A program made the position numbers and the translations under genes. Below are positions 46,411 through 58,134 of a DNA stretch of 64,000 bases, piece by piece. The notes under the pieces were generated by a model. That model made no database searches. It saw nothing but the letters and a program-made list of their open reading frames with translations, and was not told the origin of the DNA. Location: positions 6,345,501 to 6,409,500 of the forward strand of contig NC_016131.3 in NCBI RefSeq assembly GCF_000005505.3. The letters run 5' to 3'. Origin of the DNA: Brachypodium distachyon. Its lineage: Eukaryota > Streptophyta > Magnoliopsida > Poales > Poaceae. Positions within the stretch are counted from its first letter, which is position 1. Every line of letters begins with the position of its first letter.

Positions 46411-46728
46411 CGACATCTATTTCGGTACGGAGGGAGTACTCGCAAAATCAGAACAATAAACAGCAACTTTTGATCGCTGATGCAGACAGGAGGAATAGGA
46501 GACAGTTCACAAATACTCAGAAGTATAAATGTTTGCATCAGGTTCTATCACCATGAAAATGTTTGCATCAGGGTCTATCACGAAGTCAACAAACGAACAC
46601 AAATACGATGTCCAAATGACTGAAGCAGTACCAGGGAAGCATTACACGGGCGGATTACTTCGATCTGCTGCAAGCATGGCTAAAAACTAAACGATATGAA
46701 TATTACTTATCACTCCTTTGCTAGTTTT

Positions 46729-49114
46729 TCACTCTTTGGAAGACTTGTTGATCAGAGACTTGTGGATGTGCGGGATCACACCTCCACCAGCGATGGTACC
46801 CTTGATGAGGGTATCGAGCTCTTCATCTCCACGGATGGCCAGCTGAAGGTGGCGGGGGGTGATACGCTTCACCTTCAGATCCTTGCTAGCGTTCCCAGCC
46901 AGTTCCAGAACCTCGGCAGTCAGGTACTCCAGAATAGCAGCTGAGTAGACCGCTGCAGTTGCACCAACACGGCCATTTGCCTGAGTCCTTTGCTTCAACT
47001 GGCGATGGATACGGCCGACAGGAAACTGAAATATAGCACAGCAAAAATTATTTCACCGAGAATATCTCAGGATTCAATATAATAATGTCAACCACACAAA
47101 GAAAGCACAAAAATAACATCAATTATGCAGTATGCACCACTAGGGAAACCATGCAACAATCGGAGTTGAAGCATCTGACTAATAGGACCTACCGACCTAG
47201 ACATCTATGCTGCAAAGTGCAAAGCCAATAAGAAGATATTCATAAATTTGAGAGGGACAGAGATAAGCCATGGACCAATTGACCAGATCACGTACTTGAC
47301 GTGTACTGTGGAAAAGATGTGACACCAGAAAGCGCGTGCATATAAGTCAATCTCAAAGACCAATCACAAATATCATATGTTAGCAAACAATACAGATGTA
47401 CTACATGATGCCAACAGACTCATCATGGTTGAAGTGGTTATGAAAATGATGTGACAACAGTATATACATACAGAGCAAAACCAAGACAAAATGGAGCACT
47501 CCATATCTTGGAAGACGCTTTTAAAAAGAAACAACTGGCGTGCGACCGTTCACCTCATGGTCCCAAGGAGTGGGCGCCCTCCCTGCTCTTCCTCACCGCG
47601 TCCCTCACATCAGTACATCACATCATCTCTCCCAATCTCCATCTCAGGCACAGTCCATCCCTCTCCTCCCCAACCTCCATCTTGCCACTGCCGGCGCGTC
47701 ATCTCCCTGCTCCACTGCCAGCATCACCTCAAACACTACTGTTGATCCACCTTGTCGGCACCTCCCACTGGCCTTCCACCACGTTGTGGCCGGGCTACCA
47801 GCCTACAACCCTATGTCCGCCGTTGCCGCCTGTCCTGCACCCACTGGCACTAAGCCTGGGGTGACACTGGTCATCCCTGTTCGTCAACAAGCAAATCCAT
47901 CCCACCCCTCTTCTCTCCTTCTCCCACCTTATTCCTCGCATTGCCTTCTTCCTCGATTTATGTTTGGATCAGGCACATATCACAGCAAGCAAGTGTAACT
48001 TCCCGTTTAAATGAACACCGTTGTATGCTTGCCACACTGCCGCCATCCTTGTGGTGCCTCCCAAGCGCAGCTAAGCGACCACCTGTAGTCCAATGGCCCA
48101 AAGCCCATACCACCACCTTGCCTAGCTAGTAAACAGCCGCAACACCTGCCCTTAAAGACATATATGGTTGCGTTCTTTTCGGCTTCTAGGACTAGCTTTT
48201 CCGAGAAGCTGCACTCCCCCAGCTTCCTAGAGAAGCCGCCCACCAGATTTGGAAACCTAACCAAATTTTGGGTTCGACTTCTCTAGGAAGCTGGGGGGGA
48301 GGGCAGCTTCCTAGAGAAGCCCCAAAAATAACTAGGCCATAAGCTAGTCCACAACCAGTGGCATGATCTCCATCCATATTCCCTGATTTCCCCATCTCTC
48401 ACCGGTCACAGCAGGCACACCAGCGATTTTTTTTTTGACGAACAGCCACACCAGCGATCATAGACTAATGCACAATTAACTGTAACACCGTGAAATCAGA
48501 CTACGCCCCCTAAAGCAAATCACTCTCTTCGCACTTGTTATCATCACAAATTCCAAAACCTCTGCTAAATAAGAGCAGCAGATTCATCCAAAACTTATAA
48601 TTCCCAGAAATTTCGACGATCCTATCAGACAAACAAAGATCATGATGGAACCTGAGCTAGACAGACCAAATGCTTCTCCAGATCTACAGAAATCTGCACA
48701 GCAACGCCACAATTTCTCGAATCACTAGAAACCCACCTAACTGACGCGCAAAGCAGTTGCAGAGCCAGAGCTCATCAATCGACAGCAGAATCTAACCAAT
48801 GTCTAGCGCAACAAACGAATAGTAGCACGCAATCACCTCTCCGAAGCTATCAAAACGCGTTCCCTAAAGCTCGAGAACCGCGAAACCGCCCGCATACAAC
48901 ACCCAGAAGTCGAGCGCGCGCACGACGCTTCGAATTCAAACTAAATCTAACCCGCGTACGGGGCAAGCGGAACAAGAAGCAGAGCAAGCGAGCTCACCTG
49001 CAGGCCGGCGCGGGACGAGCGGGAGACGGGGGCCTTCTTCCCCTTGTCCTTCTCGGCCGTCTTCGCCGCCGTCGTCTTCGCGGCTAGCAACCCCTTGCCT
49101 CCCTTACCCGCCAT
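46729..49114 (-). CDS. Histone H2A.Z variant
   Basis: This is a core histone variant that replaces H2A in nucleosomes near transcription starts and is deposited by the SWR1 complex. Minus-strand exons are 49114-48998 and 47025-46729 (GT...AG intron of 1972 bp, phase 0), giving 137 aa. H2A.Z hallmarks are [20 protein letters not shown], the acidic patch region ([19 protein letters not shown]), [17 protein letters not shown] and the [12 protein letters not shown] tail, which has no SQEF motif. The N tail is Lys-rich ([14 protein letters not shown]). A 5'UTR intron is visible at 49143-49291 (GTAAGT...GTGCAG on the minus strand). The large intron holds a CTTCTxTAGGAAGCTGG hairpin-like element near 48185-48320. 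Decayed copies of the 5' end lie at 57.9-58.9 kb. Confidence 0.95.
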
Positions 49115-49291
49115 CTCCTCTGCTCCGCTTCGAGCGAAAACCCTGCACACGGAGCCAAATCAGACGAGGCGAGGACCGAATTAGAGCAGATCGGGGAGCG
49201 AATCGGGCGGATCCCGCTCCCGATTCGGGAAATAGAGATGGGAAGAGGAGGAATTGGAGTTTGGATAGGGATGCGCCGGGAAACGACTTAC

Positions 49292-51210
49292 CTCTGGCGA
49301 CTCTCGGTTTCCCTGCTCTTCACGCGATGCGAAGGAGAGCGAGATTTTTTTTTTCTGGCTCGTGGGGAGGCCTTTGCGCTGGTGGGGATATTATAGACGA
49401 CGAATATTGCAATTTAGCCCCTGTAATAACCTCCAATCTTGAATCCGGCGAACTTTTCGCTCAGGGGTGCTTTACGTTGTATTCGTGCTTTACGTACCAT
49501 TTATATAGTTGTCGTGATTTTTTGTTCAAATTTGAACTAAAATCACGACAACAATTTAGGATTATAAATTGTAGGGGTGGAGGGTGGTAACTAGAGCCAT
49601 TGAGTATCTCCTTGCTTTGGCTCCAAGAATATAAAACTATTTTCAAATACTCACAGTGGTCGCATTTCGTGGACGAGGGGTTTCAATATGACAAATGGAA
49701 AAAAAGGCTAGTGTGTCCTTGTAGAGAAGTTATTCACGTGAGATGTGAGCCATTTTCAAAATTAGCCACCAACTTACCCTCAAAATTACAAACAATTACT
49801 TGGCTCGAGCGGGAACTTCATAGTTTAGGTCATATTGAAATATGTGTAGATCTATTTGAAGCAATTGTGTACAACCTATGTGTTATTGTGGAAAAATATC
49901 ACAAATAAATTTAGACACAAGCACACAATATTGTTTGCGGAGATGTCCTTATTCCATCGCATTTACATCCATATCTTTTGCGGTGTGAAATATCTTATTC
50001 TACATAAATGCTTGCGCCGGCAAAATCTTTGACTGCGCGCATTGATACCGATATCTTTTTTGATACAAATCCGAAGTAAATATTTGCCATTTAATGTTTT
50101 TCTTTTACTTGGTGCGGACCCAAGTAGGTCCAATCGGGTGCACAAGAATCCAGAGAAAAGGCCAACTTAGCTCTATGTATAGAGAGCTCATGCATTGATA
50201 GAACGGGAAACCCCTAAATTTATTAGGCGGATGACCAACCCCCAACAGCCCACGCGGGAGATTGGCAAGCAACGTCAAGCTTAGTCTTAGCACGGGCGCG
50301 GCAGCCACTCGGTCGCTGCTACTGCTTAGCCTACAGGGCCGGTCCTACGATATTAGGGCATCTCTAATGGTGGTGGGTACTAAGTTTTTTCTCTCTCTTC
50401 TTCAATATGTTTTTTACTTTTCTTATTTTCTTCCCTCTCTTGATGGGCCCATTTGTCATACTCTTCTCTTTCTTGGTTCCTGTGTAGACGTTGTTACCTC
50501 TTTAAGTAACCACTACCTCATTATTATTCTAAAGTCTTCTCCTCATTGGATTAGTGCTTCTTGGTACCCGTGTAGTAATCATTGTTGAAGATGCCCTTAG
50601 GGGTCTCGGGGCAAGATAACATAGAGAGGGTCTTGGGGCTAAGACTATATATTACTACCTTCGTCCGGATTTATAAGGCCTCTATTGAATTTCGTGCGGA
50701 ATTTTGACCAACAATTATGCAAATAATATTTAATAGGATTGTAGTGTATTTGCCCCACCTAATATTAGAAATACACTATTTTTCCACCCAATATTGAAAA
50801 TCGGGGTCCGCCACTGCCCTTCTACTTCCTTTCCACCTCCATCTTTCTCATCTCATCCTCGCTTCCACCATCACCTTCTCTCTCCCTTTCTATAGTGGCT
50901 CTGCCGTCCAAAGAGGCACTTGCGGAGGACATAGGAGTGAAATTTTAGTTCATCTTCTCCCAAATTCCTTTCAATCCCTGCCGGTATTGATGCAACCGAA
51001 CAGGGCCTCCTCGAATGGACCGCTTTGTGTTATGGCAAAAGCAGAATCCATCCGAAATCAAACTGATATATGCAACCCATCCAAGAAAACATGTATAAGC
51101 AAACTGACTGATAGCAAAGGTAAAAAAAATTATAATATGAAAACAAGATGCTCATTAGGGTCAACAAGACAAAGATAAATACAATCTACAACCCCGCACC
51201 ACCACAATCA
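49292..51210. other. Promoter side of H2A.Z and repeat-derived spacer
   Basis: A Stowaway-like hairpin (GTTGTCGTGATTTTTTG / TCACGACAACAATTTAGG) lies near 49508-49560. A 102-aa open frame at 49600-49908 (QYDKWKKRLVCPCREVIHV...) is in sequence similar in style to 55430-55740. I do not recognise a domain and would not call it a gene. Confidence 0.45.
50356..50596. mobile_element. Tourist/PIF-Harbinger-like MITE, 241 bp, TTA target duplication
   Basis: The ends GGGCATCTCTAATGGTG and CATTGTTGAAGATGCCC are inverted. TTA occurs immediately before (50353-50355) and after (50597-50599). The interior is T/C-rich and non-coding. Confidence 0.85.
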
Positions 51211-52983
51211 TCAGTCTTCATAGCTCATCTCTAAAAAGCCATTTGAATGTGGTTGTTCATCATTACTACTCTGCGGCGACATAGTTACAGGTGCCTACAT
51301 TAAAATTACAGTGTTGTTCAGTGAACACATCGTCACAATGAGCAAACACATTTAGGTATGCATGAGCGAATGTCATCTTCTATGTACAAACTAGTAGCAA
51401 ACTTTTGTACTTTCATCATGACTGTTTACCGCCATGTGTTAAATGGTCCTTCAAACAGATGAGAATCTCATGAGATCATGTGCATAGAAAAAATGGCATC
51501 CGTTCACAAATTCAGAAATCTTAAGTATCTTCAAAGATGTCCCGTTAGAATCTGCCCAAGCCCCAAGGACATTTCCCAGTGCCTGCAACAATCCTCAAAG
51601 AAACATTTATGACCGAGCGCATATTTTCAATCAATGGAACATCACCTTATTCTTTCAGTTCGTGCAAGTACAATACATGTGAAATAGCAAGTCAAGCATC
51701 CATACTAACAATGAAATAATTCTTCCAAGACTGCTTGTTACTCATCTCGTTGGTCAACACCAAAAGAAGATCATAAAGAGATCAGAGCTGTTTTGCCCTC
51801 GAGGTTTTGCGTAGATACCTTCAGCGTGATCTCCAATTTTCCGAGAGCATCAACTAATGTTGGTACTCTTTTGTTAGATTCTGGATGTGATTCCTGGGTA
51901 CCAATGAATAGGATATATCACTATATCAGGATATAAATCAAAATAGACAACTTAACAGTTAACACATAATGAATTTGCCATGCTACACCCTTTCATTTTC
52001 AAGAATTACACTTTGCGCACACAACTTATACATTATAGCAGTGATAATAGGATGTCCGAAAGCAAAGAATGCAATATGATACATAGCAAATATGTTCTTT
52101 AAAAGACCAAGAGTCACAATAAATAGTTGTGTTAGTAGCCTAATCCACAAACAATCTACTTCCTCCATCCCGAAATAAGTGACGTGGATTTGTATAGATT
52201 CTTATACAAATCCACGTCAGTTATTTCTGGACAGACGGATTATATGATATCTGTTTTCCTTTTAAGTCTATAACCTTTCCCTTCAGTTTGATTAAAATTT
52301 AGAGTTGTGCCTGGCCAATGACCATCACAGTACAATTTGTTACGATTAGTAAAAGAACTCACTTGGCTCATGGAAATTTGCATCCGCATGCCTCCACCAA
52401 CAAAAGTCGGTTGGTACTTCACTTCATCTTGGCCAAGCCCATCAAAACTCTGTCAATGAGAATAAATTACAAGAGCCATATAACAGAAATCAAATAAACT
52501 GTTAATTAATTTCCTTGAATGTGTCTGTCATTCATAGCAATCTTCATGGCATCTTCTTCCTGCTAGGAATGCTCTGTTGTCACCATGGTCTATGCTTAGT
52601 TGCTTAGTAAGTCACTTTCAAGAAGAATTGGCCGACAAAAACACCTCTATAATTTATGTCTTATGGGACAATGCTATAATTAGAATTTAGAATGCTATAT
52701 AATCATAACTGCAGCACAGGCTAGTCCTTTGCTCATCTTTGTACCAATTTATCGGAACGGTGGCCTTCGTAGGTAGCATGTAAGAATAGCAGTCACAGCT
52801 CCTACACATATATCTGAAGGCAACGAACTATATGGTAAAACAGGACCATAGCGCCTGAAAATAAAAGCGGTTGATTTATGTAGAATAGAACAGCAGAGTT
52901 TCAGATTGGTTGATTACCCCTGAAGCTATGAAGACTTTTCCCTTGTTGCCTGACTCAGTCGTGTGCAGCTGCGCTAGGTAGAC
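51211..52983 (-). CDS. Unrecognised gene, 3' part: five phase-0 exons
   Basis: On the minus strand five short open exons with consensus splice borders follow one another. They are 52983-52918 (VYLAQLHTTESGNKGKVFIA...), 52449-52363 (SFDGLGQDEVKYQPTFVGGG...), 51893-51819 (RVPTLVDALGKLEITLK), 51582-51508 (ALGNVLGAWADSNGTSLK...) and 51294-51211 (APVTMSPQSSNDEQPHSNG... then TGA). Every exon is a multiple of three (66, 87, 75, 75, 84 nt) and every intron is phase 0, which is unlikely by chance. The fourth exon's 3' end is the least sure. The 5' exons were not found; they may lie in the transposon-rich DNA to the right or be lost. I cannot name the family. The last intron is about 213 bp and the first visible intron contains ordinary AT-rich sequence. 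Weight: real exons likely, functional status unknown. Confidence 0.6.
52159..52240. mobile_element. Compact Stowaway MITE, 82 bp
   Basis: GAAATAAGTGACGTGGATTT pairs with AAATCCACGTCAGTTATTTC, with ends CTTCCTCCATCC and GGACAGACGGAT between TA dinucleotides (52157-52158, 52241-52242). It lies in an intron of the unrecognised gene. Confidence 0.85.
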
Positions 52984-54590
52984 CTGCCATTATTATATAA
53001 AGAAAACAAAAAAAAGGTAGAAAATTGTATTTCTACAGGGACTTCAGGGAAGATCAATAGAAATAGATTGACCACTGCCACAGGTTAGGGATGCAAACGG
53101 GATCCTGTGAAATCTCCTATTTGAATTTCGAGCAAAATGAAATGAACTAGAAGCAGGATCGCAGGATCCCGTTTGCATCCCTACCACATGTAAATGGTTT
53201 GTCAAGAAAATTCAGGAATTAGTTGGGTGTTACTTTGTATAAAATAAAATGTCGACCAGTAGCATCAATAACATATGTAAACAAGAATATGGAAAGAAAT
53301 AAAGAACTGTGTTTGAAGCATTGAGCAAATCCCACTTTACCAGACCACCACAGTAATCTAAAGAATGGAACCACTGCATGTATTTCTAAATCACCTAACG
53401 GCCATGGAAAATATAAGTAACCAGAAATACAAGTTACCTTACGGTAATAAATAAATAAATACAAGTAACTTTAAATACAGGTTACCTTACACTAATAAAT
53501 AAACTACATGTTATATATATTTTTCATTTCAAATGAAGATAATATATCTTTGATTAAGAACAGTGACCCAAAAGTAGAGTAGGAACTATAGAAAAGGGGA
53601 ATCACGTTTAGTCACTAGTGTGATTCTCTTAACATTGCATGAAATCGAGTCAAAAACAAGATATCGACAAAACATAGCAGATGAGCAATTCTTTGTACAA
53701 AAAAGCAATTCAGAATGATAGGAACAAGGAAAAAAAAGCGCTAGACTGGTCACCATTTACCCATTCCAAAAAACTTCAAGTGTATGTACACTGTGACCAA
53801 TAAACTGAGAAAGCCAACCACCACCAAAAATCATACTCAGATATTTTAGAAGAACATATATTTTTAAAAGGTAGATAGCTCCTCATATGTGCATTGGTAT
53901 GGAGTAAATAATTCTCTCTAGTTATCAAGTTTATTATACCTAAACACATATCAGTTTATGAGGTATTAGAAATCTATATGCGACAGCAAAATGGTGGTGA
54001 AATTCATCATCTTGCATCAATACAACATGAATTATTGCTGAAAGGTTTAATGGCATTTGTATGCACCAAAATAATAGAATAATATGAGAACCATGCATTT
54101 TTAAGTCCAATCACTTGTCAATAGCTGCAACTGCCGTGAAGATAAGAACTGCAGTAAGCATAAAAACAAAATGATTCCTTTAGTCTTTAGGCACAAATTA
54201 CCGGCCAACTTAACATAGCATACCTAACAGATCAGATCTTCAAGGCATTGCCACCTGCGTATGCGTCCATACCAAGAATTCGCCTAACCTAATAATTTTT
54301 TACAAGAAGCCAGTGATACATAATGCTCATAAGGGAACTTGCAATTAGTCATGGATATATAAATTACATGCACGGAGGTTTGCACCTGACTACAGAACCC
54401 CATCAGCCTGCAATTATTACTACAGAACTTTATGCCTGACTATAAGTAGCTCCCGTACAATCGGCAAGGTGTTGTTGCTTTCAGGTTGCTTACCATAATC
54501 TATCTTTGTTCACCGATAAATAGCGCGACAAGTATCCTAGAAAAAAAGAGCCGGACATCACCTTTCCTCCGGTGTTCCGCATTCCATCAA
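52984..54590. other. AT-rich spacer or upstream introns of the unrecognised gene
   Basis: I looked for further phase-0 exons on the minus strand and found none that I can support. It contains one hAT MITE (53086-53183) and otherwise plain AT-rich DNA. Confidence 0.45.
53086..53183. mobile_element. hAT-type MITE, 98 bp, 8-bp target duplication
   Basis: The ends TAGGGATGCAAACGGGATCC and GGATCCCGTTTGCATCCCTA are near-perfect inverted repeats with the Ac/Ds-like TAGGGATG start. The flanks CCACAGGT (53078-53085) and CCACATGT (53184-53191) are an 8-bp duplication with one mismatch, as expected for hAT. Confidence 0.92.
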
Positions 54591-54876
54591 CTAGATGACC
54601 CGCACGTTGTTGCGGAAATTTTTAGTTAATATACATGCACGAGTGAAATTGAGTACAACAACGAAAGAGTATCCAAAACTCAAAACATAGAATGAAATTG
54701 TGTGATAAAGTCTTCACATAGTGATGATATCATGATAGAAAATATCATGCATGCATGTGCAACAAATATGAGTTTATCACCAAATAGGTGTGAACATATT
54801 AATGATATGATGATGTGGCATGCTTGCATGTTGAGAGAAATTAAGTAGTGGATTTCTCCTACTTAGATATAAAAGA
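54591..54876 (-). mobile_element. Small non-autonomous Helitron, 286 bp, copy 2
   Basis: Read on the minus strand it begins TCTTTTATATCTAAGTAGG and ends GGTCATCTAG, between A and T. The terminal hairpin CCGCA-ACAACG-TGCGG stands just before the CTAG end. It is the reverse complement of the insertion at 42905-43193, with about 90 percent or more identity by eye. Confidence 0.85.
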
Positions 54877-55078
54877 TGAGGCGGCACCAGATTGATCCCA
54901 GGGCTCCAAGGAAGAAATCTGGTTCAGTGGCCACCCAGCCACCCAGCCTTTTTATCTTCCTCTCCCCTCTGGTCTACTAGCTCAGGGCTCAGGCCTCTCG
55001 CCAGTCCAGTGACCAAGCCTCCTCGCCTTGCCTAGAAGTGCAGAAAAAAGGTAAGCATCATCCAATGCCATCTTTTGA

Positions 55079-55399
55079 ATGCTTATCAACTTCTCGAAAT
55101 TGCAAAGGAAAGGAGTAGATTATTTTCTTACAAGTGAAAAGGGCTTTGGGCTTCATATGATCGCACTTGTGCAACCCACGTCTGTGGATCACTCTCGCTA
55201 TAGTAGCTTGATCAAGGAGGTTAAATGCTTATTAGTCTCGCAATGGGAGATGTTCACAAAAATTCATAAATCTCAGAATAGTGTTAGTCATGACCTCGCG
55301 GTCCAACATACGGCTTGTTGGTTGGGGTGTAATCCTGTTGAGCATATACCTGATGTAACACTTCTTTGATCAATGAAATCTCCTTTTCTCGCAAAAAAA
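55079..55399 (+). mobile_element. 3' end of a LINE (RNase H tail and poly-A)
   Basis: The open frame ends SQWEMFTKIHKSQNSVSHDL then TACWLGCNPVEHIPDVTLL and a stop. This resembles the C-terminal RNase H region of grass non-LTR elements (HxxRxxNxVSHxLA type). It is followed by GATCAATGAAATCTCC...CGC and an A-run (about 55390-55398), the expected LINE terminus. It is truncated at the 5' side. Confidence 0.7.
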
Positions 55400-55429
55400 A
55401 GGGAAGGGGTTTGGGCTTGCGGGATCTTA

Positions 55430-55790
55430 TAAGAGAGAAGAATTATAATTTAGGCTCCGTATATGAAATTCTTCCTAATTTTTCTTGGCGGTCGAAAAGC
55501 GAGTGCAATGAAGGATTATTAACCAATTTAGAGGTACAAGGGGTGGCAATATTGAGAATGGAAAAGAGTCAAGTGTGCTTGTATTGGTTTGTAGTCGAGC
55601 GCTTGGTCATGTGAAATGTAAGGCAAGTTTTGAAATCGGCCAACAATTTTCGTAAGTACCCTCAAATTTACAGATAGATAATCACAGCTTGGGTTGTAAC
55701 TTGAGGGATTTAGCAAGGTCATGCTAGGACAACGTTGTGGTGTTGGCATTTGAGGTTTCAAGTACTATTACTGAACTGTCCTTCCAACGA
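55430..55790. other. Unclassified repeat containing the pre-insertion match of Tat copy 2
   Basis: This stretch contains CAAGGGGTGGCAATATTGAG followed by AATGGAAAAG at 55538-55567. Nearly the same sequence stands immediately left of the retrotransposon at 59111. No coding is recognised. Confidence 0.55.
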
Positions 55791-56460
55791 AGTGTACGTC
55801 TAAACCACTTTTTTACAACATGATAGCATCTTCGATTTACATTTTGATCATTTACTCCCAAACTTCCACAAAGCCAACATGTCAACAAGAATAGGATGCA
55901 CTTGGCTTCCAAGCTTGGGATCCTTGTGTTTGAATTGAAGTGTGATCTCGGGCATTGTGCCACGTGCTTGTGCATGTACTTGGTACGACACTCTAGTTTA
56001 AAAGGAACTAACACCCCCTCAAATTTTATCGTCTTGAGAAGTTGGGGAGAATCTTCTCGGTCGTTGCTTGCATCAGCGGAAGACATGACATGTTCCTCCT
56101 CTTCTACTTGATTGCTACTTTGACTTATATTGGTAGAAGGCAAGGTGTGGTCTCCACAATGACTTTCTCTTCCTCCTCCCTGCGTTCTTCATCCTCCTCC
56201 TCTTCCTTAACTCCATTAGCTACATCATTGGAAGGTATAGTATGTTCTTCCACAACGTTCGACCCCCCCCCCCCCTTTTCCTTTTCTTCATCCTGATCAA
56301 TGCCTTGACTATCATATAAGATGGACTCAAAATCGACACCTCATCAGTGGCCAGCTGGTTCAGGTCCAATGACATACTTTTTCATTGTGTCAGCGCAAAG
56401 AATAAATAATGCTCACGGTGGTTATAGAGAGGGGAGACGAGGCACTACTTTGTGGAGGAA
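55791..56460 (-). repeat. Duplicated block A, with decayed acidic-protein frame
   Basis: It is about 650 bp and is repeated at 57045-57690. On the minus strand part of a Glu-rich frame reads MPSTNISQSSNQVEEEEHVM, then SSADASND. A C-run (12) near 56266-56277 breaks the frame. The better preserved copy is block B. Confidence 0.7.
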
Positions 56461-56821
56461 TGATGATAGGGGAACAAGAGAAGAGGGATTATAGGGACAC
56501 TAGAGGTCTTTTGACCGTTGGGATGGGGAGGGTTCAAATTTGTGACCGTTGGGGAGATGTTTTATTCTCTTGAAAATTCAATCCGTCGGAGAGAAAAGAG
56601 AAGTGCAAGTTTAGAAGGGAATCTTTTGCATTAATAGTATCATATAAGAAGAATATAATGTACCAGTTGATTTCAGCGGGCAGTCATCCTTATCTACGTG
56701 TCGAGAGATATCTTAGTCTATTTTCGCACAGCACATGACTCTCTTACCCTCATATGCTCTAGATATCGAAGCGAATAGCAATCTAAATGCATAACTTTTA
56801 ATATCCTAGAAACTTCCATGC

Positions 56822-57055
56822 TTGTATTTTAGCAACGTCCCCTTGGTGCCGGCCTATGTTGAAGAAGGGGAAACTAATAATGCAGCTGCCAATGGGAACA
56901 ACCCTCGAGCAACTCAGCCATCAACTAGTGATGGTCTTCTAGACTTTGATATGTATCTTTCCGAGATGGCTACAAGCCAGCCGTCGAAATCTGAACTAGA
57001 GCAGTACTTGGTTTCGAGTAGAGTTAGTGAACTACCATTCCTACCAAGTGTCTAA
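56822..57055 (+). pseudogene. Fragment resembling a hAT-type transposase (near the C-terminal dimerisation region)
   Basis: The 78-residue frame (VPAYVEEGETNNAAANGNNP, then DGLLDFDMYLSEMATSQPSK, SELEQYL) resembles the Ser/Asn-rich linker and FDxYL...SELxxYL start of the dimerisation domain in plant hAT transposases. It stops where duplicated block B begins. No catalytic part is seen nearby. Confidence 0.55.
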
Positions 57056-57690
57056 ACCACTTTTTTACAACATCATAGCCTCTTCGATTTACGTGTTGAT
57101 CATTTACTTACAAACTTCAGCAAAGCCAACATATACAGGATGCACTTGGCTTCCAAGCTTGGGATCCTTGCATCTTGTGTTTGAATTGATGTGTGATTTC
57201 ATGCGTGGTGCCACGTGCTTGTGGTTGGTACGACGCTCTAGTTTTATAGGAACTAATGTCCTCTAGAATTTTCTCCTCTTGAGAAGTTGGGGAGAATCTT
57301 CTCCGTCGTTGCTTGCATCAGCAGAAGACATGACATGTTCCTCCTCTTCTACTTGATTGCTACTTTGACTTATATTGGTGGAAGGCAAGGTTTGGTCCTC
57401 CTCCACATTGACTTTTTCTTCCTCCTTGTGTTCTTCCTCCTCCTCTTCCTTAACTTCATTAGTTACATCAGTGGAAGATATAGTATGTTCTTTCACAACT
57501 TTGGATTCCCCCTCCTTTTCTTCATCCCGATCAATGCCTTGACTATCATATAAGATGGACTCAACTATCGACCCCTCATCAGTGGCCATCTGGTTCAGGT
57601 CCAATGACATAACTTTTTCAATGTGTCAGCGCAAAGAATAAATAATGCTAATGGTGGTTATAGAGAGGAGGGAGACGAGGTTCTACTATC
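57045..57690 (-). repeat. Duplicated block B, with 115-aa acidic open frame
   Basis: The minus strand 57610-57263 encodes MSLDLNQMATDEGSIVESIL, YDSQGIDRDEEKE and Glu-rich VKEEEEEEHKEEEKVNVEE, ending QLLKRRKF. It matches block A about 1.25 kb to the left. I do not recognise the protein. Its presence in two adjoining copies suggests a transposon-borne or locally duplicated fragment. Confidence 0.6.
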
Positions 57691-57934
57691 GGATGTACTG
57701 GTGTCGTCCTCCTCCACATTGACTTATGAGATGTACTGGTCCTTTAACTTACATCCGGATTCATATCTAGTAGAAGGGCGCTCCGATGACGACATGTGGC
57801 TTCCACGTTGGTATTACGGCACGCGCAACCATTTAGGCACCGCGCGCGCGAAATTCCATTTTCTTATCATTTCTTCTCCCCTGCGAGTGGAATCCATAAT
57901 TCCCCAAATCCCATGAGCAGCTAGATGGCGACGT

Positions 57935-58070
57935 CGATGGAAGATCAGGCTCCCGATACGAGGAATAGTGGTGAGAAACGGAGGAATTGGAGTTCGGATC
58001 GATAGGACGTGCGGGGAAACCACCTTACCTCTTGGCAACTCTCGGCTTCCCTTCTCTTCACGTGATCCAT
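57935..58070 (-). repeat. Relic of the H2A.Z 5'UTR region (partial)
   Basis: GGAGGAATTGGAGTTCGGAT and TTACCTCTTGGCAACTCTCGG match the H2A.Z leader and its 5'UTR donor site (49250-49330). The first-exon part is absent here. Confidence 0.75.
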
Positions 58071-58134
58071 AAAATACGGTACACACAGAACTTCCATAAA
58101 AAAAATTTGCTAAGTAGGCAAGTTTCTAAAAAAC

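Larger units (their letters stand above)
41037..46436 (+). mobile_element. Mariner-like element, about 5.4 kb, defective
   Basis: The right end GCGACATCTATTTCGGTACGG then AGGGAG at 46436 is followed by TA. Its inverted partner CGTACCGAAATAGATGTCGC lies at 41037-41056; the first few bases (expected CTCCCTC) have decayed. Between them lies a plant mariner-type transposase gene with a Helitron insertion, followed by a long non-coding, repeat-rich right half. Its ends are of the type shared with the Stowaway MITEs here, so its relatives may have mobilised them. Confidence 0.85.

Noticed and set aside
47451..47998. Pro/Ser/His-rich overlapping open frames on the plus strand
   Set aside because: They lie inside the large H2A.Z intron, overlap each other in different frames and have low-complexity composition. 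No gene is supported.
49600..49908. 102-aa open frame resembling a small protein gene
   Set aside because: It has no recognisable domain, no obvious splice context, and lies in repeat-like DNA similar in style to 55430-55740.
55079..55369. Complete host gene of 96 aa
   Set aside because: The C-terminal pattern (SQNSVSHDLA...ACWLG) and the A-run downstream fit a truncated LINE RNase H tail.
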